DNA of 64,000 bases, taken from positions 1-64,000 of the forward strand of contig CALCST010000018.1 of the NCBI GenBank assembly GCA_937894065.1, written 5' to 3'. Position 1 is the stretch's first letter. Each line of letters opens with the position of its first letter. The position numbers and the translations under genes are program-made. Positions 42,525-51,593 of the stretch are shown piece by piece. The notes beneath the pieces were generated by a model. That model saw nothing but the letters and a program-made list of their open reading frames with translations. It searched no databases and was not told the origin of the DNA. Source of the DNA: an uncultured Parabacteroides sp. (GTDB taxonomy: Bacteria; Bacteroidota; Bacteroidia; Bacteroidales; Tannerellaceae).

Positions 42525-45500
42525 ATGTTGAACAAGATTATACATTATTCACTCCACAACCGTCTGCTTGTGCTTATATGTGCCTTGCTGCTGATGATTG
42601 GCGGAACATACACTGCCTTTCATACAGATGTGGATGTGTTCCCTGATTTGAACGCGCCAACGGTTGTGATTATGACCGAGGCAAATGGAATGGCTCCGGA
42701 AGAAGTAGAGCGAATTGTGACTTTTCCGGTGGAAACTGCTGTAAATGGTGCGACTGACGTTCGCCGTGTACGCTCATCATCAACTACAGGATTCTCTGTT
42801 GTCTGGGTTGAGTTCGACTGGGGAACTGATATATATCTGGCACGACAGATTGTGTCGGAGAAACTTGCCATCGTAAGTGAGAGTTTGCCTTCGTATGTGG
42901 GAAAGCCTACATTGGGACCGCAATCTTCCATCTTGGGTGAAATGATGATTCTGGGTGTGACATCCGACACAACTTCACTGCTTGATGTGAGAACAATGGC
43001 GGACTGGACAATCCGTCCGCGTCTGCTTTCAACTGGAGGTGTGGCTCAGGTTGCCGTTATCGGCGGTGATATCAAGGAATATCAGATTCTGCTCGACCCG
43101 GCAAGGATGAAGCATTATGGCGTTGGTTTGGACGAAGTGCTTACTGTTTGCCGCAATATGAACCAGAATGCCAATGGTGGTGTGCTCTATGAATTCAGCA
43201 ATGAATATATTATCCGCGGTGTTCTCTCAACATCGAAGGCAGACGAGATAGCAAAAGGTGTGGTAAAGACTTTGCCCGGAAATATTCCTGTCCTTTTGCA
43301 GGATATAGCAACTGTGAAAATTGGCGGCAAAAGTCCGAAACTTGGTCTGGCTTCAGAAAGAACTAAGCCAGCCGTGCTTGTCACTGTTACAAAGCAGCCT
43401 AATACAAGTACATTGGAATTGACAGAAAAACTCGATGCCATTGTTGAAGATTTGCAGAAGAGTCTTCCTGCCGACGTTCATATCTCAACTGATATTTTCC
43501 GCCAGAGCAGATTCATCAACAGCTCAATCGACAATGTGAAGAGCAGCCTTTTCGAAGGAAGTATTTTCGTTGTGATTGTGCTCTTCCTGTTCCTTATGAA
43601 TGTGCGCACAACGGTGATTTCACTTGTGGCGCTGCCTTTGTCTCTTTTGGTCTCAATATTGACTTTGCACTTTATGGGACTGACCATAAACACTATGAGT
43701 TTGGGCGGTATGGCAATTGCCATCGGTTCGCTGGTGGACGATGCAATTGTTGACGTTGAGAATGTATATAAGCGAATAAGACAGAACAAGCTGTTGCCGG
43801 AAGGCGAGAGGAAAGATATTCTTGACGTGGTGTTTGAAGCATCACGCGAGGTGAGAATGCCGATATTGAACTCTACTCTGATTATTGTTGTCAGCTTCGT
43901 TCCGTTGTTTTTCCTTACAGGAATGGAAGGACGAATGCTTGTGCCGCTTGGTATTGCCTTTATCGTGGCATTGTTCGCATCAACTGTTGTAGCACTTACT
44001 CTTACACCGGTGCTTTGCAGTTATCTGCTTAACAATACTTCTGACAAGAATAAGGCTCCGGAGAGAGATGCTTGGCTGGCAAGAAAGCTTCATAATGTAT
44101 ATGAGAAAGCACTGACTTCGGCTTTGAAGCATAAGAAGGGAGTGATAGCTGCCACTGTTGTGATGTTTGTCGCATCTTTGGGTATATTCTTTACTTTGGG
44201 ACGCAGCTTCCTTCCTCCGTTCAACGAAGGTTCGTTCACAATCAATGTCAGCACATTGCCTGGTATTTCATTGGAAGAATCCGACAAAATAGGACGCAGA
44301 GCAGAAGAATTGCTGCTTCAGGTTCCGGAAATCCAGACTGTGGCAAGAAAGACAGGACGTGCGGAACTTGACGAGCACGCTCTTGGTGTGAATGTCAGCG
44401 AAATTGAAGCGCCATTTGAACTTTCCGACAGAAGCAGGGACGAGGTGACTGAGGATGTCCGCAAGAAATTGTCCACAATCAGTGGGGCAAATATTGAAAT
44501 CGGTCAGCCAATTTCTCACCGCATCGACGCCATGCTTTCAGGAACAGAAGCAAATATTGCAATCAAGTTGTTCGGTACGGATTTGAACAGAATGTTTGCC
44601 ATCGGCAATCAGATTAAATCACAAATCAGCGGCATCGAAGGTCTTGTGGACTTGAAAGTGGAGCAGCAGATTGAACGTCCGCAGCTTACTATCACTCCAA
44701 AGCGCGAGATGCTGGCTAAATATGGAATTCCTCTGCCTGAGTTCGGCGAATATGTGAATGTGATGCTCGGCGGCGAAGCTGTGAGCCAGGTTTATGACGA
44801 AGGAAAGAGCTTTGACCTGACAGTTAAGACTTCCAACGAAAGCCGTGCTACTATGGATGATATCCGTAATCTGATGATTGATGCAAATGGTGTGAAGGTG
44901 CCGCTTAGCTATGTGGCTGAAGTCCGCTCGGCTGCCGGACCAAACACAATCAACAGAGAGAATGTGCAGCGCAAAATTGTTATCAGCGCCAATGTTGCCG
45001 GACGAGATTTGCGCGGAGTTGTAAACGATATCCAGAAAGCTGTGGATGAGAATATACAGTTGCCGGAAGGCTATCATATCGAATATGGCGGACAGTTCGA
45101 GAGTGAACAGGCTGCAAGCCGCACTTTGCTGCTTACTTCATTCATGTCTATTCTTGTCATATTCCTTCTTTTGTTCAACGAATTCAAGGATGCGCGCGAG
45201 AGCTGCGTTGTTCTTCTGAATTTGCCGCTGGCTCTGATTGGTGGTGTGATAATATTGCGACTCACATCGGGCGAGATAAGTATTCCTGCCATTATCGGCT
45301 TCATTTCACTCTTCGGTATTGCAACCCGAAACGGAATGCTTCTTATCAGCCACTACAAGCAGTTGCGCTCCGAAGGAATGGCTTTGGACAAGGCTGTGGT
45401 TCACGGCTCACTGGACAGATTGAATCCTATTCTGATGACAGCTTTGAGTTCTGCCCTTGCATTGATTCCTCTTGCTTTGAACGGAGATTTGCCGGGCAAC

Positions 45501-45638
45501 GAAATCCAGAGTCCGATGGCAACGGTGATTCTTGGCGGATTGCTTTCGTCAACTTTCCTTAACGGATTCATCATTCCTATTGTTTACAGAGAATTGTCGG
45601 CTCGTAAGTCGGATAAATTAAATAACTCAGGAAAATGA
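42525..45638 (+). CDS. heavy-metal efflux RND pump (CusA/CzcA family)
   Basis: This 1037-residue proton-driven inner-membrane pump has 12 transmembrane segments and two large periplasmic loops. The start is typical (DVDVFPDLNAPTVVIMTEANGMAPEEVER). The membrane relay motif in segment 4 is AIGSLVDDAIVDVENVYKR with Asp405, Asp406, Asp410 and Glu412. It starts 19 bases after the adaptor and its stop overlaps the next start (ATGA), so the three are one operon. The metal specificity is not certain: the VDDAIVDVEN motif differs from the DFGIIVDGAVVMVE motif of the second pump at 62.7 kb. Confidence 0.9.
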   Translation: MLNKIIHYSLHNRLLVLICALLLMIGGTYTAFHTDVDVFPDLNAPTVVIMTEANGMAPEEVERIVTFPVETAVNGATDVRRVRSSSTTGFSVVWVEFDWGTDIYLARQIVSEKLAIVSESLPSYVGKPTLGPQSSILGEMMILGVTSDTTSLLDVRTMADWTIRPRLLSTGGVAQVAVIGGDIKEYQILLDPARMKHYGVGLDEVLTVCRNMNQNANGGVLYEFSNEYIIRGVLSTSKADEIAKGVVKTLPGNIPVLLQDIATVKIGGKSPKLGLASERTKPAVLVTVTKQPNTSTLELTEKLDAIVEDLQKSLPADVHISTDIFRQSRFINSSIDNVKSSLFEGSIFVVIVLFLFLMNVRTTVISLVALPLSLLVSILTLHFMGLTINTMSLGGMAIAIGSLVDDAIVDVENVYKRIRQNKLLPEGERKDILDVVFEASREVRMPILNSTLIIVVSFVPLFFLTGMEGRMLVPLGIAFIVALFASTVVALTLTPVLCSYLLNNTSDKNKAPERDAWLARKLHNVYEKALTSALKHKKGVIAATVVMFVASLGIFFTLGRSFLPPFNEGSFTINVSTLPGISLEESDKIGRRAEELLLQVPEIQTVARKTGRAELDEHALGVNVSEIEAPFELSDRSRDEVTEDVRKKLSTISGANIEIGQPISHRIDAMLSGTEANIAIKLFGTDLNRMFAIGNQIKSQISGIEGLVDLKVEQQIERPQLTITPKREMLAKYGIPLPEFGEYVNVMLGGEAVSQVYDEGKSFDLTVKTSNESRATMDDIRNLMIDANGVKVPLSYVAEVRSAAGPNTINRENVQRKIVISANVAGRDLRGVVNDIQKAVDENIQLPEGYHIEYGGQFESEQAASRTLLLTSFMSILVIFLLLFNEFKDARESCVVLLNLPLALIGGVIILRLTSGEISIPAIIGFISLFGIATRNGMLLISHYKQLRSEGMALDKAVVHGSLDRLNPILMTALSSALALIPLALNGDLPGNEIQSPMATVILGGLLSSTFLNGFIIPIVYRELSARKSDKLNNSGK

Positions 45639-46825
45639 AACATTTCATAATCATAATATCATTATTGGCGCTTGCACCATTTTCATTCGCACAGCAGTCA
45701 GGATTGCAGGAAGTCCTTGAAATGGTGAAGCAAAATAACAAAGCTTTGCAGGCAGGCGAGGCTGAGACAAATTCATTAAAACTGCAGTCGGCTTCGGAAA
45801 ACAATCTTCCGGACCCGACAGTCACTTACTCACATTTGTGGGGAAACAAGCCTGGAATGGGATTCACCGGAGAATTCATCGCAAGCCAGGCTTTTGATTT
45901 CCCGTCATTATATGTGCAGAGAGGAAAACTTAACAAAGTGCGCTACACAACTTATGACTTTCAGCACGCTGTTTTGCGTCAGCAAATATTGCTCCAGGCA
46001 AAGCAAGTCTATCTGGATTTGGTCTATCTCAACCAGGTGCGCAATCTTCTTCAGCTGCGTCTTTCAAATGCCGAGGATTTGAGCCGATTCTATGAATCAC
46101 GACTTGAGAAAGGAGATGCAAATATTATTGAGACTAACAAGATTGAACTGGAGTTGCTTAATGTCCGCAATGAATTCAGACAGAACGAAGCTGCCCGAGT
46201 TGCTAAACTCGAGGAACTTGCTGCCTTGAATGGCGGACAGAGCTTGAGTGTCAGCGACACCATGTATATCAGCAATGAAACTTATCCGACCGATTTCCAG
46301 TCTTTCTGCGCCGAAGCAATGGGCGAGTTGCCTGAGTTGCAGGCTCTCCGCCAAGAACAGATTGCTGCTAACAGGAAAATTTCCGTAAGCAAGCAGCAAT
46401 GGCTGCCGGGGCTTACTCTTGGCTACAGAATGAATCCGTCAAGCGGAGGCAGCCGCTATAATGGTGTACTGGTCGGCATCACAATTCCTTTGTTTGCCAA
46501 TCGCCACAAAGTGCAGCAGGCAAAGGCAGAACGATTTTATGCCGACAATATGCTCGACAACGTATCCGAAACAACTGAGGCAAATTTGCGTCAGCTATGG
46601 AACAAGGCAGGTGAGCTGAAGAAATCTATCGACGAATATTCAAATATCCTGAGCCGTCAGAACAATATTTCTCTTCTGAACAAGGCAATCCAAAGCGGAC
46701 AGATTTCAATGATTGAATATTTTGTGAATATCACAACTCTTTATCAGAGTATGCAGAATTATTTGCAGCTCCAGAATGATTATCACAAGACAATGGCAGA
46801 GCTTTATAAATTCCGTATTGACTAA
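45635..46825 (+). CDS. TolC-family outer-membrane channel of the efflux operon
   Basis: This 396-residue protein with a signal peptide (LLALAPFSFAQ) has long alpha-helical repeats typical of outer-membrane efflux proteins (two OEP halves: NSLKLQSASENNLPDPTVTYSHLWGNKPG ... and ISVSKQQWLPGLTLGYRMNPSSGG). It would form the trimeric exit duct for the RND pump. It overlaps the pump gene by 4 bases and is closed by a strong terminator 30 bases downstream. Confidence 0.88.
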   Translation: MKHFIIIISLLALAPFSFAQQSGLQEVLEMVKQNNKALQAGEAETNSLKLQSASENNLPDPTVTYSHLWGNKPGMGFTGEFIASQAFDFPSLYVQRGKLNKVRYTTYDFQHAVLRQQILLQAKQVYLDLVYLNQVRNLLQLRLSNAEDLSRFYESRLEKGDANIIETNKIELELLNVRNEFRQNEAARVAKLEELAALNGGQSLSVSDTMYISNETYPTDFQSFCAEAMGELPELQALRQEQIAANRKISVSKQQWLPGLTLGYRMNPSSGGSRYNGVLVGITIPLFANRHKVQQAKAERFYADNMLDNVSETTEANLRQLWNKAGELKKSIDEYSNILSRQNNISLLNKAIQSGQISMIEYFVNITTLYQSMQNYLQLQNDYHKTMAELYKFRID

Positions 46826-46854
46826 TCGGGAAAAAGATGCCTATGTTTAAAATG

Positions 46855-46898
46855 AAATCTGCCGACGTTTTTCCGGAAACGTCGGCAGATTTTTTTTG
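46855..46898 (+). terminator. terminator of the metal-efflux operon
   Basis: Perfect 16-base arms AAATCTGCCGACGTTT (46855-46870) and AAACGTCGGCAGATTT (46877-46892) with the loop TTCCGG, followed by TTTTT. Confidence 0.9.
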
Positions 46899-46950
46899 AA
46901 GAGTCGTTATGTATAAAATTGGGATTAAAATCAGATTTAGCAAGCTCAAT

Positions 46951-46989
46951 TTTCTTTTGTCAAATTGTCTCAGAAGCCTCGTCAACTTA
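46951..46989. repeat. GTTGACAAG-family half element, copy 6
   Basis: Only the right half is seen: TTTTGTCAAATTGTCTCAGA, then AGCCTCGTCAACTT. It lies in the spacer after the efflux operon. Confidence 0.45.
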
Positions 46990-47002
46990 ACAAAAAATAC
47001 AT

Positions 47003-47083
47003 CCGTATATATTTCTGAATATATATAGAAGTAAGCGGACGCGGGGCCGTATATATTTCCAAATATATATAGATGTATCTGAA
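47003..47083. repeat. CCGTATATATTTC tandem repeat
   Basis: Two copies, 44 bases apart (47003 and 47047), share CCGTATATATTTC, a two-base difference, then AATATATATAGA. A looser relative occurs at 60061-60120. The 303-base spacer 46826-47128 otherwise holds only the terminator and the half element above. Confidence 0.5.
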
Positions 47084-47128
47084 CTTACTTCCCTTTATAT
47101 ATAAATTGAATTTCTATCAGAGAGAATT

Positions 47129-48214
47129 CTAAATCTCAAAATATTCCTTGTATCTGTCATACAAATGTCCGGCTTGCAAATATGCAGATTGTGGACTCAT
47201 GAAATGGGAAAATTCAAAAGTTATAGCCTTCTTGTATCCGGCACGCTTGGCAGCCTCAAGTTTCATCCTTAGCTTGTCGAATTTGATAGGGAAGAACTTA
47301 ATCGGCATATCACGGTCGAAAGTCTCGGCATTAGTCCAGCATTCCATTCCGTATTTGTCGGCAAGTTTCTTGTTCACTTCAAAGAAAGCGTCCAGCTCGT
47401 CATAATCGATATGTCCGTCCTGGAAAGCACAAGCATCAACAACATCGTGAATGCCGTCGAAAATCTCGTTCCATTCTTTCTCATGCTCCTGTACGGAAAC
47501 GGCGTCAGCCTTTGTTAGTTTTCCTTCACTTGCCATCACTGCCTTTTTTCCGTCAATCCATGGAGAAATGAAAGTAGGCAAACCGCCGGAAACATCCTTG
47601 CATTGTTTTCCCATCTGGTGGAAAGCATCAATCGCACCTTTAGTGGCACGGCTTATTTCACCGCTTATATACCATCCTCCGAAGCTCTTGTGTTTCGAAC
47701 CATAGTTTTCCCAAACTTCATCAATGACAAATTTGTTGTCTTCGATTTCGTATGACAAATCACCGGTGTCCCAATAATGTCCGGAATCATATAATCCGAA
47801 ATAGAATTTCATATTATACTTGTCGGCAAGTCTGAGATACATGTCCAGCAAATCCATCGAAGGCATATAGCATCCTTTGCTAATAAGATATTTTGAGGGA
47901 TAAGTTATGAATTTGCGATAGCCGGAACGAATCATAATCACTGTGTCGATGCCAATTGCCTTCATATATTGGAAATCTTTGTCCCATTCAGCCTCGCCCC
48001 AGTTCTGGTGAGGAATATCGTGTGAAATCTCGTCCAGGAAAGTTCCTGTAATCTGCAATCCCGCTTTTTTAGGCACAATCAGGCGATTTTCTATTTGTCC
48101 GGAAATGTTCTTTTCCTCTGGCTGATTGCAGCCCAGCAAACCGGGAGCAGTAAGAGCGGCAGCTCCGGTCATAAGTGATTGTTTGAAGAATTTTCTTCGG
48201 TTTGTGTTTTCCAT
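47129..48214 (-). CDS. DUF4434-type glycosidase-like lipoprotein with Tat signal
   Basis: The 361-residue protein opens with a twin-arginine motif (NRRKFFKQS) and a lipobox-like end (PGLLGC), so folded export by Tat and lipid anchoring are inferred. The body is a TIM-barrel of the DUF4434 type: LQITGTFLDEISHDIPHQNWG, GIDTVIMIRSGYR, FYFGLYDSGHYW, GGWYISGEISR with a candidate catalytic Glu, and AITFEFSHFMSP. The substrate is unknown. It stands next to the YhcH gene on the same strand. Confidence 0.75.
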   Translation of the reverse strand: MENTNRRKFFKQSLMTGAAALTAPGLLGCNQPEEKNISGQIENRLIVPKKAGLQITGTFLDEISHDIPHQNWGEAEWDKDFQYMKAIGIDTVIMIRSGYRKFITYPSKYLISKGCYMPSMDLLDMYLRLADKYNMKFYFGLYDSGHYWDTGDLSYEIEDNKFVIDEVWENYGSKHKSFGGWYISGEISRATKGAIDAFHQMGKQCKDVSGGLPTFISPWIDGKKAVMASEGKLTKADAVSVQEHEKEWNEIFDGIHDVVDACAFQDGHIDYDELDAFFEVNKKLADKYGMECWTNAETFDRDMPIKFFPIKFDKLRMKLEAAKRAGYKKAITFEFSHFMSPQSAYLQAGHLYDRYKEYFEI

Positions 48215-48235
48215 ATATATATTATGATTAGGGAA

Positions 48236-48291
48236 CGAGATACAAGTTGACTAGGATTGGAAATTATTTCCTTGACAACTTGTATCTCGTC
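48236..48291. repeat. GTTGACAAG-family inverted repeat, copy 7
   Basis: ACGAGATACAAGTTG (48236-48250) is exactly complementary to CAACTTGTATCTCGT (48277-48291). The copy continues rightwards with CAACATGTCAACT. It lies between the YhcH and DUF4434 genes. Confidence 0.75.
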
Positions 48292-48308
48292 AACATGTCA
48301 ACTGAATA

Positions 48309-48767
48309 TCATTCTTTGTAATCAGAAATCACTTTCACTACAACTTTTCTTATCAGCCCTTGGCCAACGCCCGGAGCATGTCCGTCTTCAGGGAAGAAAA
48401 TGGCGAATTCACCGGGATAAATCTTGAAGAAAGTAGTAGGCTTGTCAACGAAGAAAGTGATGTCCTTGCTCTCGTCGTATGGTGAGGAAACTTCCATAAG
48501 TTCGTTTCCTGATTTCCATCCGATTTCTTCAACTCCAAGAATCGGGAACTGAATGTCGATATATTTATTATGAGTTTCGATTGCCGCACCGGCTTTGTCC
48601 TTACAATTGATATGCTGGATACTTGCCGTAATGTTTTTCCCATCAATTTCGTAAGTTCCGTCTTTCATTGTGCTGAAGTCAGTGTTAAGGATATATTCGA
48701 AAGCCTTGTTGAATAAAGGATGTAAATTCTTAATGCGTTCAGCGTTTTTCAGAGATTCAAGAATCAT
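48309..48767 (-). CDS. YhcH/YjgK/YiaL-family protein (sugar anomerase-like)
   Basis: This 152-residue protein is a small cupin-like beta barrel of the DUF386 family (ETHNKYIDIQFPILGVEEIGW, FAIFFPEDGHAPGVG with conserved His and Glu metal ligands). Members such as NanQ open or convert sialic acid anomers. Here no nan genes are adjacent, but a sialate esterase lies at 33.6 kb. No signal peptide. Confidence 0.8.
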   Translation of the reverse strand: MILESLKNAERIKNLHPLFNKAFEYILNTDFSTMKDGTYEIDGKNITASIQHINCKDKAGAAIETHNKYIDIQFPILGVEEIGWKSGNELMEVSSPYDESKDITFFVDKPTTFFKIYPGEFAIFFPEDGHAPGVGQGLIRKVVVKVISDYKE

Positions 48768-49058
48768 TTTGTTTTAATTATATTGTTATACATGTTTTGT
48801 TTAAGTTTCGCGAGTTACACTACTTAAGTAGACAAGTTCAAGTACTTGTCTCTATGAACTCTTGTCAACTCGTTAACTCCTTTTCTAAATACATTGCAAA
48901 TATCGTTCTAATCTTTGATAAAAGCTTCCCAAATTAATCTATTTATTGTTATAGCTTGTTTAAAAGGAGAGGAGAACGAGTTGTAATCTGAAAGCTGGCT
49001 TGTGAAACTTGTATCAGATAAAATAGAAGAGAAAATTAATCAATTCAGATTTCTTTTA
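48768..49058. other. spacer with repeat copy 8
   Basis: AGACAAGT (48830-48837) and ACTTGTCT (48844-48851) pair, followed by CTTGTCAACTCGTTAAC (48861-48877), a copy of the GTTGACAAG family. TAAGTTTCGCGAG at 48802 resembles the AAGTTTCGCAA words near 51.5 and 53.3 kb. No gene. Confidence 0.5.
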
Positions 49059-49066
49059 TATCTTTG
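49059..49066 (+). promoter_or_regulatory. -7 box of proS
   Basis: TATCTTTG is an exact consensus match about 110 bases before the start codon. No clear -33 TTTG. Confidence 0.5.
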
Positions 49067-49176
49067 CACTTTGTAAAAGAAAATAGTTCTGTTGTGCTGT
49101 ATGGCAAATGATTTGCAATACAAAATGATAACTGGCAGGACTGAGAAAAGAACAATTCAATACAAATTATTAAAAT

Positions 49177-50658
49177 ATGGCAAAAGAGCTGAAAGAACTG
49201 ACACCGAGAAGTGTAAATTACTCGCAGTGGTATCAGGATTTGGTAATTAAAGCGGATTTGGCAGAAAACTCAGCAGTTCGCGGATGTATGGTTATCAAAC
49301 CTTATGGATACGCTATTTGGGAAAAGATGCAGCGTATCCTGGATGATAAATTCAAGGAAACTGGTCATGTTAATGCTTATTTTCCTCTTTTGATTCCGAA
49401 ATCTTTCCTTAGCCGTGAGGCAGAACACGTTGAAGGTTTCGCTAAAGAATGTGCTGTAGTAACTCACTATCGCTTGAAGACTAATAGCGAAGGTGACGGC
49501 GTTGTTGTTGACCCGGCAGCTAAATTGGAGGAAGAATTGATTATCCGTCCTACATCAGAAACTATTATTTGGAATACATATCGCAATTGGATTCAGTCAT
49601 ATCGTGACCTTCCAATCCTGTGCAACCAGTGGGCAAATGTTATGCGCTGGGAAATGCGTACTCGTTTGTTCTTGCGTACAGCAGAGTTCTTGTGGCAGGA
49701 AGGACACACAGCTCACGCAACTCGCGAAGAAGCTGAAATCGAAGCAAAGAAAATGCAGGAAGTATATGCTGACTTTGCTGAAAACTATATGGCTGTGCCT
49801 GTTATCAAAGGTGTGAAAACTGCAAGTGAAAGATTTGCCGGTGCTTTGGATACATACACTATCGAAGCAATGATGCAAGACGGAAAAGCTCTGCAGGCTG
49901 GTACTTCTCACTTCCTTGGTCAGAACTTCGGTAAGGCTTTCGATGTTACTTTCATCGACAAAGAAGGAAAGACAGATTATGCTTGGGCTACTTCTTGGGG
50001 TGTTTCTACTCGTCTTATCGGTGCTCTTATCATGTCACACTCTGATGACAATGGTTTGGTGTTGCCTCCTCATTTGGCTCCAATCCAGGTTGTTATTATT
50101 CCTATCTATCGCAGCGAAGAACAGTTGAACCAGATTCGTGAGAAAGTTGACGTTATCGTAGCTAACTTGAAGAAACTTGGTATTTCTGTTAAGTTCGACG
50201 ATGCTGACAACCGCAAACCGGGATGGAAATTCGCTAACTATGAATTGAAAGGTGTTCCTGTTCGTCTTGCTATGGGTGGACGTGATTTGGAAAACAATAC
50301 AATCGAAGTTATGCGCCGTGACACTCTTGAAAAAGAAACTGTAACTTGCGACGGTATCGAAACTTATGTTCAGAATTTGTTGGAAGAAATCCAGAACAAT
50401 ATTTTCCAGAAAGCATTGAAGAACCGCGAACAGCGTACTATCACTGTTGATACTTACGATGAATTCAAGGAAAAAATCGAACAGGGTTACTTCATCATGG
50501 CTCACTGGGATGGAACTCCTGAAACTGAAGAACAGGTTAAGAACGACACTAAGGCTACAATCCGTTGTATTCCTTTGGATGGTGACACAACTCCTGGTAA
50601 GTGTATGGTGACAGGCAAACCTTCAGCACGCCGTGTGTTGTTTGCTAAGGCATATTAA
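49177..50658 (+). CDS. proS: prolyl-tRNA synthetase (type without editing insert)
   Basis: It charges tRNA-Pro with proline. The 493-residue class II synthetase has motif 1 around GYAIWEKMQRILDDKFKETGHVNAYFPLLIP, motif 2 MRWEMRTRLFLRTAEFLWQEGHT, and motif 3 with GVSTRLIGALIMSH. It has the eukaryote/archaeal-type C-terminal domain and no INS editing domain, as is usual in Bacteroidota. A -7 box lies upstream, and a bidirectional hairpin lies after the repeat downstream. Confidence 0.95.
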   Translation: MAKELKELTPRSVNYSQWYQDLVIKADLAENSAVRGCMVIKPYGYAIWEKMQRILDDKFKETGHVNAYFPLLIPKSFLSREAEHVEGFAKECAVVTHYRLKTNSEGDGVVVDPAAKLEEELIIRPTSETIIWNTYRNWIQSYRDLPILCNQWANVMRWEMRTRLFLRTAEFLWQEGHTAHATREEAEIEAKKMQEVYADFAENYMAVPVIKGVKTASERFAGALDTYTIEAMMQDGKALQAGTSHFLGQNFGKAFDVTFIDKEGKTDYAWATSWGVSTRLIGALIMSHSDDNGLVLPPHLAPIQVVIIPIYRSEEQLNQIREKVDVIVANLKKLGISVKFDDADNRKPGWKFANYELKGVPVRLAMGGRDLENNTIEVMRRDTLEKETVTCDGIETYVQNLLEEIQNNIFQKALKNREQRTITVDTYDEFKEKIEQGYFIMAHWDGTPETEEQVKNDTKATIRCIPLDGDTTPGKCMVTGKPSARRVLFAKAY

Positions 50659-50660
50659 TT

Positions 50661-50755
50661 GGGAGGAGTAAAGGAGTTGAGTAGTCAAGAATAAAGTAGC
50701 AGATTAATAATTTAATCTCATTCTTGCCAACTTGTTCCCTTATCCACTCGTCAAC
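50661..50755. repeat. GTTGACAAG-family repeat, copy 9
   Basis: GAGTTGAGTAGTCAAGAAT faces ATTCTTGCCAACTTG and ACTCGTCAAC at 50719-50755; an AGATTAATAATTTAATCT hairpin lies in the middle. Another fragment, CTTGTCAACTTGATACCGTTAAC, follows the terminator at 50804-50826. Confidence 0.6.
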
Positions 50756-50763
50756 TATAATAA

Positions 50764-50795
50764 GAAAGGCGATGAATCTTCGGATTCACCGCCTT
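50764..50795. terminator. bidirectional terminator between proS and the DUF1080 gene
   Basis: Arms AAAGGCGATGAATC (50764-50777) and GATTCACCGCCTTT (50782-50795) pair at 13 of 14 positions around TTCG. It serves the convergent proS (+) and DUF1080 (-) genes. Confidence 0.75.
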
Positions 50796-50842
50796 TTCTA
50801 TTGTCTTGTCAACTTGATACCGTTAACTTCTCTCTTTCAATA

Positions 50843-51487
50843 TTATTCTCCAAGCGGAGTCAAAGTCACATTTCTAAACTGGATTGGACCGCCTTCGCTC
50901 TGCAAACCAATGTGACCTTCTTTTACTTTGTTTGTTCCGGTATTCTGATATACACCATTGATATATACAGTGATAACACCGTCTTTTACAAAGATATTAG
51001 CTTCGTTCCATTCACCGGCAGGTTTTTCTGTTGAATCCTTGTCTTTCTTAACAACAGGGAAAGCTGGGCGAGGGCCATAGAATTCTGCAAGGTCAGAGCC
51101 GCCAAGAAGAACAAAATCACCGGCATCGCCAGCGTGAAGCTGACATTCTATTCCGTTAGGGAAAGGATTCTTTGTTTCTTCAATCAAAAGGAAAATACCA
51201 CTGTTTGTTCCTTTTCCGTCTGGCCATCTCCATTCAACATGAAGTTTATAGTTTCCATATTTTTCTTTTGTGTACATATAACCGAAAGGCTGACCGCTGA
51301 TTTCAATCAATCCGTCTTTCACTGTATATACTTTTTCTGCTGGAACAGAATTCTTGTCAACAATGAAACTCCAATTTGACAAATCTTTTCCGTTGAAAAG
51401 TTTAACTGTCTTTTGTGCATTTGATTCAATAGCACAGCCAAACATAGCTGCTGCACACAATGTAAAAGCTAATAATCTTTTTTTCAT
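50843..51487 (-). CDS. secreted DUF1080 (3-keto-disaccharide hydrolase-like) protein
   Basis: This 214-residue protein has a signal peptide (MKKRLLAFTLCAAAMFGCAIESNAQ). Its FG-CysC lipobox-like end suggests a lipoprotein. A single DUF1080 jelly-roll follows (FNGKDLSNWSF, YGNYKLHVEWRWPDGKGTNSGIFL, GIECQLHAGDAGDFVLLG, GPIQFRNVTLTPLGE). Family members cleave 3-keto-glycosides or bind glycans. ATG at 51487 starts the signal peptide; the longer frame adds an unlikely leader. Substrate unknown. Confidence 0.82.
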   Translation of the reverse strand: MKKRLLAFTLCAAAMFGCAIESNAQKTVKLFNGKDLSNWSFIVDKNSVPAEKVYTVKDGLIEISGQPFGYMYTKEKYGNYKLHVEWRWPDGKGTNSGIFLLIEETKNPFPNGIECQLHAGDAGDFVLLGGSDLAEFYGPRPAFPVVKKDKDSTEKPAGEWNEANIFVKDGVITVYINGVYQNTGTNKVKEGHIGLQSEGGPIQFRNVTLTPLGE

Positions 51488-51529
51488 GGTAAAAAAGTTT
51501 GTATTTATAATTAGATGTATTATTAAATT

Positions 51530-51587
51530 AAAGTTTCGCAAACTCAACTTTCGATTGCAAGAGAATAAGTCGAGCTTGCGAAACTTT
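51530..51587. repeat. AAGTTTCGCAA inverted repeat
   Basis: AAAGTTTCGCAA (51530-51541) is exactly complementary to TTGCGAAACTTT (51576-51587). Single arms recur at 53288-53303 and about 48802. It lies between the ettA stop and the DUF1080 start on the same strand. Confidence 0.6.
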
Positions 51588-51593
51588 CAGTGA

